From contig NC_135356.1 of the NCBI RefSeq assembly GCF_051622035.1, positions 62,001 to 126,000 on the forward strand: a stretch of 64,000 nt of DNA, written 5' to 3'. The first letter of the stretch is position 1. Every line of letters begins with the position of its first letter. The stretch is from Arctopsyche grandis. Its lineage: Eukaryota > Arthropoda > Insecta > Trichoptera > Hydropsychidae. This document shows positions 54,303 through 64,000 of this stretch, piece after piece. The notes under the pieces were generated by a model. The model saw nothing but the letters and a program-made list of their open reading frames with translations. It had not been told where the DNA came from and made no database searches. The position numbers and the translations under genes are program-made.

Positions 54303-54318
54303 GATTTTTAGAAAAGAC
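54290..54318. other. Inversion breakpoint
   Basis: Satellite A (AAAGAATTAGACATT) runs into TA and then GATTTTTAGAAAAGAC, the reverse complement of the Kelch leader at 49093-49108. One or two bases (TA) at 54301-54302 are not clearly from either side, and short ATT/TTT homology surrounds the join. Confidence 0.85.
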
Positions 54319-57261
54319 ATGAGCATCGGGAGCAATATGACCGAAATTAGTGCCAATTTTGGTGACTCAACGGATTTCGAAATAGATGTGCAGCATGCGC
54401 ATCTTTTCTCGAAATACATGTATCGGAAGTATGTCGAACAGGAGCAATGCGATACTGTGCTAGTTGTCGGCACTGCAAGGTTAGTCTTGCTTCAAATATT
54501 TAATGTATTATGTACATATGTTAACTCGAGGTTTTATGTTTAATCTGTTTGCAGATTCAATGTACACAAGTTTATTGTTATGTGCCACAGCGACTATTTG
54601 GCGGAGCGCTTAGAAGCATCACCGGAGGAAATTGTCTTGGACGATCGGGGCGATTTTCGTCTGGACACTTTGAGCAAAGCTATTGAATACTTCTACAGAG
54701 GCAAACTCGGTGAGAATTTAAACTTCGTTCGTACGAATTAATACATATGTACTAATTAGTACTAATGACAAATTTTACAATATTTGCAGATTTGGATCCT
54801 CTTGGGGCGATCCAGTTAGTTGAATTTTCGCGAACAAACATTCACTGCTATAAACTTGAGGATTATTGCGTGTCGTTCCTAGAAAGCGCATTAAATACTG
54901 AAAACTTCTTGTTAATCGGAAATTTTGCGAAGCATTATAGTTATTTCTTATTGCTAGAAAAAACGAGAGCTTACACAACTAAAAATTATGTTGACGTATG
55001 TATATTATAATTTTAGGTCATACATACGTATGTGTATTTATATTTTTTAATATTCATGAAATCTGTCTGTCTGTCTGCATTGTAGATAATTCAAGGGAGA
55101 GCGTTTCTCGATATAAAAGCTGACCAACTGGAGGAATTGCTGCAGTCGAATGATTTAAATGTCACCACAGAAGAGCAAGTGTTTATAGGCTTGAAGCTGT
55201 GGGTTCAAAAGGACTGGGACAATCGGAAGCAGCATTTGAATGCTTTATTTAAATTTGTTAGATTTCGTCTGTTATCTAAAGAGGTAATAATATTTTTAAT
55301 TTGTTTTGTATATTGTACATACATATATTACATGTAATTCTTACTGTACTTTCTTAATGTGCTTTCATATGTACACATGTATGTATGTATGTATGTATGT
55401 ATGTATGTACAATGTACTAATCATTACTTGATATAATATTTTGTTTTTAATGTGTGCTCGGCACAATAAATTTAAAAAGGTATGCGATTAATTGCTGAAC
55501 GTTATAAATGTTTCGTTTCAGTTCATTTTAAACGAAGTGAAACCTCTTTGTTACAATCGTGTATGCTGTCAACAATTGTGGGATTTACTTGAATGGAATA
55601 TGAGTCCAAAAAAGAGACCACGTCTATCATTGCAAAATGTAAAACCTAGAAAGAGCACACGAGGTATATTGATTGTAGGAAGACGTTCGGCAAAAGTAAG
55701 TTTAGTTTGTATGTAAATGCTTTAAATGCATATGTATGTACATAGATATATGTATATGTAATTATGTATATTTTTCAATGTTTTTTTTTTAGCTTGCCAA
55801 TGAAATCCAAACAATAAGAGGAGATTTCCAGAAATGTTTGTCGTTTTACGACATGAATAAATTTTATAATCCCTTCGAGACGGTCATTCTTCGAGACCAA
55901 TATTTAATAATGATTGGCCGTCGATCGAAGGAGGTGTTTATTCAATTTATTACTAAACTTTCAAATTTGTGCCGTCACGAAAGAAATGACAATAAATCGA
56001 ACATTTATGTAGATTCTATTTGTTATAACAATATTTTGAAAAGTTTACTTTGGGGGATTGCAATACCGGCATTGGGTTTTTCAAAAGGTAAGTTCATTAA
56101 TATTCAGCAACTCGTTGCTTTTGTTACCTTATTGTCGTTCACTTATTGTATGCAAATTTATTAACAATACAGTTATAATAATACGTATGTATAATATTTA
56201 TATTGAATAGATGTACAGTTTGGATGTTGCCACAAAGGATGTGACGGCGCTTCCACAAATGGTACATGGAAGAAAAGATTTTGCAACCGCTGTTGTCGGT
56301 GACCATGTTTTCATCTCAGGAGGAAAAAATCCCTGTTCCAATGCTGCCACTGAAGACATAGACTTACAAACGAGTGTACATAGGTTGGTTGGTTGGTGAA
56401 TATTTATGATGATTTTTTAATATTGTACAATGGATTACAACTAGTTTTTACGATTTTTCAAAGGTACGATTTCAATACAAGAAACTGGGCCTATCTATCC
56501 CATATGTCGGAGTGCCGACATCTCCATGACACCGTTGCACTAGACGGTGTCATATATGCAATAGGTGGAAAAAACGACAAAGAGGTATTCCTTAATAGCA
56601 TGGAAACTTTCAATGTGGCCAGGAATAGATGGACGGCCGCTCCGCCGATGGCCGAAAAGAGAGCCCGGTTTGCTGTAAGTATTGTCAGGATTTTTTTCTG
56701 AAATCGATTATGTCTACATAATCGCCATTTTACATTGTATGTATTGTATTGTCATCATTTTAGAAAAATTGAATTTTGAATATTGTACATACATACATAT
56801 ATTATATATCGTTATATTCAGTCTGTTTCACTTTGTAGGCTGTTGCATTGGGAGGTTATATCTACGCAATTGGCGGCACCTGCGATATTATCAGCAATAG
56901 CAATAGCAATAGTACACACGACTCGGTAGAACGGTATGACCCGGAGGCTCAAACCTGGACATATGTTGCTAGTCTCCCTGAAGCACGGTTTGGGCATAAG
57001 GCTATCGTCCACGACGATAAAATTGTTTGCGTCGGTGAGTTGATTTTGATTTTGTAACAACCATTATTGTGTGTGTGTGTTTTTTGTATGCAAGTGATTA
57101 ATATTTAATACATATTTATTTCAGGAGGTAATCACTTGTCGGTGCTAGAATACAGCCCCGATAGAGACTCGTGGACGATTATTGGATCCATTTCAACGAA
57201 ACGATTCGATTTTAATATGCTAATTGCACCGATGCATTTACTGACTGGTTTTAATGTTTAA
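54319..57261 (+). CDS. BTB-BACK-Kelch protein, inverted-arm copy; same frame break
   Basis: Plus-strand exons are 54319-54479, 54555-54709, 54790-54995, 55086-55283, 55522-55695, 55793-56087, 56211-56383, 56464-56674, 56839-57034 and 57125-57261. The exon 6 A-run is 56039-56042. A 70 nt intron at 55974-56043 (GTCACG...AAAAG) would also restore the frame, but it has a poor donor and would remove a stretch that looks like a normal Kelch blade strand, so a one-base insertion is preferred. Only 16 bases upstream of this ATG belong to the gene; everything further up is satellite A, so any native upstream exon or promoter is missing. AATAAA lies at 57588-57593. Confidence 0.82.
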
Positions 57262-57839
57262 TAATGAAAATGAAACTTGAATTCAAATGAGTAGTAACTT
57301 GTTTAAATGCATAACTTGTTTAATATTATGTACATATAATGTTTTCCTTTTAATGGTAACACTGTTGGCTTAAAACAGGATTTTTGTTTTGCATTTCCAT
57401 TTTTATTTATTATATATTATATATGTATGTACATATGTAAGTACATATATGTGGAATTATTTGTACACATTCTTTATTTCATGAAAACTATTAACAGTTC
57501 ATCCTGTTCTATATTTGTAAATATAATGTCACAAATATATTTTTTTCTCAAATGAAAAGAGTGTTTTTATTTATTTCATCTTATTTTAATAAACGTTTTG
57601 TTATTAATGTGATCACGAGTGGAAACTCAATCAATCAATGAAAATAATGGTCATCATTTTTTTAAGTTAAGTAAGTATCCGGTGAACCCGAGCTACCTTT
57701 TCATTTCAAAAACAATTCAGTTAACCAGTTTTTTGCACAACTTCAAACATCAAACACCTAATCATTTTCTCTCAACAAAATAAGACGTAAAAACTTATAA
57801 ACTAGGTATTTTTGTACATCCATGAGTTTTATTGGACAT

Positions 57840-59246
57840 TAAACGAAATTCATCGCAAGGTAAAAACCTTCATCGGCAGAAGTAATTGCACTCCAAAATG
57901 TTTAGACGGAGACAAAAGTGATTCTCTTTTATCGTTGGTAAACGAAATTCATCGCAAGAGCAATAATATGCATTCAATTATGCCACGATTCTGGACAAAA
58001 CTTTCCTTATTTAAGTTTTCAGATTAAAAACCTTCATCGGCATAAGTAATTGCACTCCAAAATGTTAAGACGGAGACAAAAGTGATTCTCTTTTATCGTT
58101 GGTAAACGAAATTCATCACCAGAAGCATAATTTGCGTTCAATTTTGCCACGACTTGGGCCAAAACTTTCCTTATTTAAGTTTTCATATTAGAAACCTTCT
58201 TTGGCAGAAGTAATTGCACCCCAAAATGTTTAGACGGAGACAAAAGTGAAACTCTGTTATCGTTGGTAAACGAAATTCATCACCAGGAGCATACTTTGCG
58301 TTCAATTTTGCCACGACTTGGGCCAAAACTTTCCTTATTTAAGTTTTCAGATTAAAAACCTTCATCGGCATAAGTAATTGCACTCCAAAATGTTTAAACG
58401 GAGACAAAAGTGATTCTCTTTTATCGTTGGTAAACGAAATTCATCACCAGGAGCATACTTTGCGTTCAATTATGCCATCACTTGGGCCAAAACTTTCCTT
58501 ATTTAAGTTTTCAGATTAAAAACCTTCTTTGGCAGAAGTATATGCACTCCAAAATGTTTAAACGGAGACAAAAGTGATTCTCTTTTATCGTTGGTAAACG
58601 AAATTCATCACCAGGAGCATACTTTGCGTTCAATTATGCCATCACTTGGGCCAAAACTTTCCTTATTTAAGTTTTCAGATTAAAAACCTTCATCGGCATA
58701 AGTTATTGCACTCCAAAATGTTAAGACGGAGACAAAAGTTATTCTCTTTTATCGTTGGTAAACGAAATTCATCACCAGCAGCATAATTTGCGTTCAATTT
58801 TGCCACGACTTGGGCGAAAACTTTCCTTATTTAAGTTTTCAGATTAAAAACCTTCATCGGCATAAGTAATTGCACTCCAAAATGTTAAGACGGAGACAAA
58901 AGTGATTCTCTTTTATCGTTGGTAAACGAAATTCATCGCAAGAGCAATAATATGCATTCAATTATGCCACGATTCTGGACAAAACATTCCTTTTTTGAGT
59001 ATTCAGATCGAAATCCTTCTTCCACAGAAGTAATTGCACTCCAAAATGTTTAGACGGAGACAAAAGTGATTCTCTGTTATCGTTGGTTAACGAAATTCAT
59101 CACCAGGAGCATACTTTGCGTTCAATTTAAGTTTTCAGATTAAAAACCTGCCGATGAGGCAGAAGTAATTGCACTCGAAAATGTTTAGACGGAACGGAGA
59201 CAAAGGTGATTCTCTTTTATCGTTGGTTCATGAAACGAAATTCATG
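57840..59246 (-). repeat. Satellite B block, inverted arm (expanded form)
   Basis: Reverse complement of 44165-45571 including the five extra monomers, which shows that the inverted arm was copied from unit 3. Confidence 0.9.
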
Positions 59247-59322
59247 ATTCAAAACTCGAAATTCGTAATTCGAAATTCGAAATTCGAAATTCGAATTCAA
59301 CGAACAGCGTGTTGTTGCGCTG

Positions 59323-59327
59323 TCAGT
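59323..59327 (+). promoter_or_regulatory. Possible initiator (TCAGT) for gene A
   Basis: TCAGT, the arthropod initiator core, lies about 20 bases upstream of the gene A ATG in a locally GC-richer stretch between a TTTCGAA microsatellite and the start codon. The same site occurs in the other copies (3443-3447, 24699-24703 and 44084-44088 on the minus strand). No TATA box is evident. This is a short motif and could be chance. Confidence 0.25.
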
Positions 59328-59346
59328 CTAGTCGCTGCCTCGCACG

Positions 59347-62300
59347 ATGTCGGGCGCTTCCGCTTCTGCTTCTGCTTCTGCCTCTGCCTTTGCTTCTGCT
59401 TCTGCTTCTGCTTCCCGGTGAGTGTTCTCATATTAATTCAATACCACACTAACACTAACCAGCTTCGTTAGAGTTCACTTCAGTTCACTTACGTCACGCG
59501 TCGCAGACTCTGTCTGTTTGCGAACTGTCACTTTGCGAAAACTCTTCCGCGCGCCAAAACACCCCTCGCCACTGGGATGGGACGATTGCTGGGACGATTG
59601 CGGTTTCATACATTCGCGCTGTCATACCCAATGCGAAATGCATGTTCCTTTCTCGTCTCCGTCTCCGTCTCCGTCTCCGTCTCGCGCTTTAATCCTTTCA
59701 ATTTTCATTCATTCAATTTCACTGCGGACGCGCGCGCGTCTTCTCATTATAATTATTTATTGCGATGCGATATTTTACAAAATGTCATATGTAAATACAT
59801 ATTGTGGGTCTCGACATTGCGTAGCCGTCGCGACAACTACGGGATGTAGCTGTCCAGATGGGCTGGCCACCGGACTCTCCTGCCAGTCCGTGTGGTTGCT
59901 TGTCGGCCAGTTTCTTGCTGTGGTTCTGCATTTTCTTGGGGGGCTCTCCGCTGCTTTCCATGTATGCCGGCTTTATGCGGTCTACCGATACGGTGACATT
60001 GGAATCCTTAATTCTCAGTGTGAAGAACTTCGGTCCCTTCTTCAACACTGGCTGTAACGGACCCTTGGCAGCATCGTGTCTCAGGAACACCTGATCACTG
60101 GTGTGCAGGTCTTTGTTGGTTGATCTGAAGGTTGATCTTGTTCCATGGCGCCGCGGTGGACTGGCGTTTCTCAACCTCGCCCCATTTGGGACCGCAATCT
60201 CTCTGCTAGTTCCGCTGTGTTGGGTCCTCCGTTTCGTTGTGGAGCCAGAAACTCTCCCGGTAGCCGTAGCGGTTGACCATATACCAGTTCTGCTGACGTG
60301 GCATTGAGGTCTTATCGGATACCATGCCGATCGGATCCCCAGTAACACTGTCGGTAGGGCTTCCGTCCACCCTTCGTCTTGGTGGCACATGATCTATGTG
60401 TGTGTGTATGTTTGCATGTGTGTATGTGTGTATTTGTGTGTGTGTATGTGTGTACGTATGCATGTGTGTATGTGTGTATTATGTATGTGTGTGTGTGTGT
60501 ATGCATGTATGTATGTACGTATGTATGTTTGTATGTATGCATGCATGTATGCATGCATGTATGTATGTATGTATGTATTTGTTTGTGTATGTGTGTATTT
60601 GTGTGTGTGTGTATGTGTGTATTATGTATGTGTGTGTTTGTATGTATGCATGCATGTATGTATGTATGTATGTACGTATGTATGTTTGTATGTATGCATG
60701 CATGTTTGTATGTATGCGGCGGAAATTCAACATAGCCAGGTTCAACAGCAACTCTTCAGAACAACAACGTTCTCAAAATTTTTGGTGTCAACAAATGGCA
60801 ACGTACCCTGTTATTGCTAAGAAAGCTCTGGAGATTTTCATACCGTTTGTTACTACATATCTTTGCGAGCAATCCTTTTCGAGGATGCTGGACATAAAAA
60901 CGAATAAAAGGAACAGACTTTGTTGCGAAAATAACATGAGAGTGGCACTTGCCAATGTGAAGCCGCGCATTTCTGAACTAGTCTCTGAAAGGCAACAGCA
61001 GAAGCCATACTGATTTGCAGTAAATATTCATTATTATGTTTTTGTGTGAAAATCATGTTTTAATGGTTTTGTTCTTTGAACACAGTGATGTTGATGCACG
61101 GTTCATTTTGTGCACCAGTAAAATATATACCTATGTTTTGAATTTGAAAAAAATCATATTTTATTATTCCAATTAAGAGGGGTTCGGTGAATACGCATAT
61201 GAAACTGGTGGGGTTCAGTACCTCCAATAAGGTTAAGAACCACTGATCTAGTAGCAGCATACTAGTAACATCCTATACGTTTCGATTAATGATTTATGAT
61301 TTCACTTCATAACTGAGGGGACTCGGTATTTCTAAACAATGAGAGTTGTCATGATCAGCAAGCAATTGATCTAAAACCGGGATTTTTGGGTGTCCCAAAG
61401 TTCTTTTCGGGACGCCGGGACAAGCCCGGAATACTGAAACGCCTGGCAGGGCTATTTATATTCCAAAATCCTTAAACCGATATCGTTTGATGATTTTGTT
61501 AATAATACATTACAATTTTATTTTATTTTTATATATATATTTTTTGTTTTCAGAAATAGTTATACTTCTATTCTTCGGTTGAAGTGTGAAAAGCTTAAAT
61601 ACGAGATAGAGAATATCAAAATACAACGACAAGTATTGAGTATGTCTAGAAAAAATATTTTACTTCATATTGAAAATCTTAACATGAAATTCGTGCGTTT
61701 GAATTATGATATTTGTGAGCTAAAAAATCAAATGATAGTCAAATGTGATAATGAAATAAAACCTGTGAATGAAGACGATGCGGTACCCATAACACCTAAA
61801 GTAATTTTTTTTGTGTATTAATTAACCTTGAACTTGAACTGACTATCTACAATGTACTACATATTAATTTATTGTAATATTTATATTTTCAGGAAGAGGT
61901 TTTTGTTCTTGACAACCAAACAAATGCGGAAAACCGAGTACCATACATTTTGCTACTGAAAAGTAAAAATAAATGTGCATCACGAAAACGGGTATACATT
62001 GAGAAAATATTTGATACAGAAATCAAGGAGTGTTTTGAGATTATCAGCGTTGATCCTTTCGAAATATCGCCGGTTAATAATGATATAACACTTAAAGAGG
62101 AACACTATGAGGCAATGAAGCCATGCGTAATCAGGGGGCTTTCAAGTTGTAAAAATTTAATTCCGTGCATCACCGTTCAAGAATCTAAGAATTCAAAACA
62201 GCGCGCCTCCAGCAAAAATGGCATGAACGAGTCGACGACTAATTCAGACAAAAATAATGAATCTCCAAAAGTTGTTGAAGAAAGAAAAGGAAAAAATGTT

Positions 62301-62543
62301 ATCGACCTAACGGATAGTGAGGAATCGTTTGCAAACTGTGTACAAAATACCGATGTATCGGCCAAAAGAAAAAATGAGACTGAAAGTAGTAGTAGTATGA
62401 AAGTTTTGAAAAAATGTGTCACAGTTCAAGATAGTTCAGTTGAAACTACTACGGAGATCACTAAAACTACAACGACAACGAAAGTTTTGAATCTTCCTAA
62501 TATTAAAATAGATTTGGATGATGGTGTTATTGAAATTAATTAA
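59347..62543 (+). CDS. Gene A, inverted-arm copy
   Basis: On the plus strand the exons are 59347-59417, 61554-61800 and 61893-62543 (stop TAA 62541-62543). This copy is the easiest for checking the model: exon 1 is 71 nt (23 codons plus CG), exon 2 is 247 nt starting with the A that completes CGA, and exon 3 is 651 nt. The total of 969 nt is exactly 323 codons. Because three independent pieces join in frame with good splice sites, the first exon is unlikely to be a chance ORF. Confidence 0.65.
59785..60393 (-). mobile_element. Ty3/Gypsy fossil, inverted arm
   Basis: Duplicated copy, now on the minus strand and still antisense to its host gene. Confidence 0.75.
60394..60715. repeat. TACA/CACA compound microsatellite, inverted arm
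   Basis: Reverse complement of the unit 3 block, reading TGTG/TATG on the plus strand. Confidence 0.95.
60716..61245 (+). mobile_element. hAT 3' end, inverted arm
   Basis: Here the transposase tail reads on the plus strand with its stop at 61011-61013. The terminal repeat ends in GGTTAAGAACCACTG at 61245. Confidence 0.85.
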
Positions 62544-63577
62544 TTTAAAGAAATTATTATTTTGATTTTGTTTGAATCTCATATGGAATATTTTCCATAA
62601 TACAATAACAAATTGCATTATCTTTTTATACACTTGGAATCGATTTGAAATTGACCTATTTTATTTTCAACTAAATTTTATACCTAGAAATACTACATTG
62701 AATGGGTGGGCGTAAATATGTAACTGAATTTCATATTAAAAACCTATGAAATTCTACAGACGACGAGCGTTTATAACTCCAGCATGTTATAATTTATTTA
62801 GAACGCTAAAACTATATACATTTCTAAGATATGTAATTTTTTTACATACAAACATTTACATAAAGGTTGCCAGATTTTCAAAAAAAGCATACCTGAATTT
62901 TATTAAAATATATTTTTTTCAATATACTATAATATTTAATGTTAACTTTCAATAACATTTTTTTTTTATTATAAAACAGCACAAACCATAAAAAATATCA
63001 CAAATCTTTTGAATATTTTTCAATTCCAGTTTCATTTTTCAAAATATTTTCTGCATGTTCATTTCAAGTCTTTAAAAATTCGCGAAACTGCATGATATAT
63101 TAGAATTTTATTTTTCTATCAACTCCAAGGTATTCAGCAACGGACGATTACATTCTTTCTGCAAAGCCGTCGTCAAAACTAAAAATTCGTACTAATGCTG
63201 CATTTGAGTAGGGAATCAAATAATTATAAGATGTTATTTTATAAAAATTGGTTACTTTTTAATTACTTTTAAAATGTTTTACCGATTTTTCGTTAGTCGA
63301 TCATTTGGTCTTGTCTATCTCTATTCATAAATTTAATTTTTGTATTTCTTCCAATAAATCCAAGGGATTCCCAGAACTATGTATGCCATCGTATACGCCA
63401 CTTTAAAACTCTCATTGTTTCCATTTTTTCTTACTAAGCATTCAAAAACTGCAATTATATTAACTCATTTACAACACCATCTTTACAGTTGTCTTTGACC
63501 GTATAAATTATCAGATCAATATTTCTCAAACTGTGGTGATTGTTGTATTCAATTTTGTATAAAATTTATATACTTAA

Positions 63578-64000
63578 ACCTTTTGAGTGCTGACGTCTTT
63601 TTTTTTTAAAGCCCACCACGCTGAAAATTAGAATTATTTAGAAATCCAATAGAAAGCACGTATAAAAACCCTAGATAACTCTCGCCGACGATTTCGAGTT
63701 TTGTAAAGGTGTGTTTAGACTCTAATACATCTTGCAACAATATAAAATAAACAAAAGAAGTCTATTAATGAATGTATTTTTCCAAAACTAGTTCCATCTT
63801 CTTCATTGTTGTTAAAATGTAATGCTCACAATTTAAATGCCAAGCCACAATCTAAAATACTCAGCAGTTAGGGATTTCCATCGAGAAATTCTGTTATGGT
63901 TATAAATTCAGAAATTCCAGTGTCAACCAAGTCTTTATAAACATTGACACAGATTACACGACCCATGTTCAATGCATTTATTTTTTCAATGCAACCTGGA
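63578..64000. mobile_element. piggyBac-type MITE, inverted arm (cut by window end)
   Basis: Inverted copy of the unit 2 element. TTAA at 63574-63577 precedes it and the window ends inside it. It shows that the right arm extends into unit 2 sequence. Confidence 0.75.

Larger units (their letters stand above)
54303..64000 (-). repeat. Right arm of giant palindrome (inverted copy of 39411-49108)
   Basis: Every feature here is the reverse complement of one at 103411 minus its coordinate. For example the Kelch ATG at 54319 pairs with 49092, and the gene A stop ending at 62543 pairs with 40868. The arm carries the 820 bp satellite B expansion and the private bases of unit 3 (54535 and 57673 pair with 48876 and 45738). 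Going right it continues past the unit 3/unit 2 join (about 62769/62770) into the MITE of unit 2, and it is still paired at the window end. I found no mismatch between the arms in the parts I compared by eye. Confidence 0.93.

Overview
The window looks like insect nuclear DNA. It is AT-rich, has genes with many short GT-AG introns, and contains TACATA microsatellites, hAT, piggyBac-like and Ty3/Gypsy remnants, and a BTB-BACK-Kelch gene. Some satellite A monomers contain CCTAA runs like the common insect telomere repeat, but the order cannot be assigned from sequence alone. Nothing bacterial or phage-like is present (no operons, CRISPR array or IS elements).

The window is a single amplicon repeated. 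Unit 1 (1-21256), unit 2 (21257-40641) and unit 3 (40642-54302, cut short) are head-to-tail copies. They are almost base-for-base identical outside the satellite arrays. At 54303 the sequence turns round: 54303-64000 is the reverse complement of 39411-49108, where position x pairs with 103411-x. This makes a palindrome with arms of at least 9.7 kb around a 5.2 kb satellite spacer, and it runs off the window end. The right arm shares the variants private to unit 3, so it is a copy of unit 3 plus the end of unit 2.

Each full unit holds, from left to right: (1) a three-exon minus-strand gene, here called gene A, for a roughly 322-residue protein with a Ser/Ala-rich start, a coiled coil and a SUMO-interacting-type motif; its 2.1 kb first intron carries the 3' end of a hAT transposon, a TACA/CACA microsatellite and a Ty3/Gypsy pol fossil; (2) a block of a ~164 bp satellite (satellite B); (3) a ten-exon minus-strand BTB-BACK-Kelch gene, with the same one-base frame break in exon 6 in every copy; (4) a 5-9 kb array of a 170 bp satellite (satellite A) built of two ~85 bp halves, starting only ~45 bp upstream of the Kelch ATG; (5) a second satellite B block in the opposite orientation; (6) about 3.5 kb of AT-rich DNA with a weak LTR-like fossil and a 0.55 kb piggyBac-type MITE with TTAA target duplications. 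In the right arm everything is inverted and both genes lie on the plus strand, so two Kelch copies face away from each other across the truncated satellite A array.

Gene A and the Kelch gene are transcribed in the same direction and amplified together. A Kelch protein of this type would normally be a CUL3 ubiquitin-ligase adaptor, and gene A may bind SUMO. A functional link between them is speculation. The strongest points for a second look are the palindrome (true amplicon or fold-back assembly error), the shared Kelch frame break, the gene A model spanning a transposon-filled intron, and the satellite structure. I see no clearly new multi-gene system. The novel part is the locus architecture.
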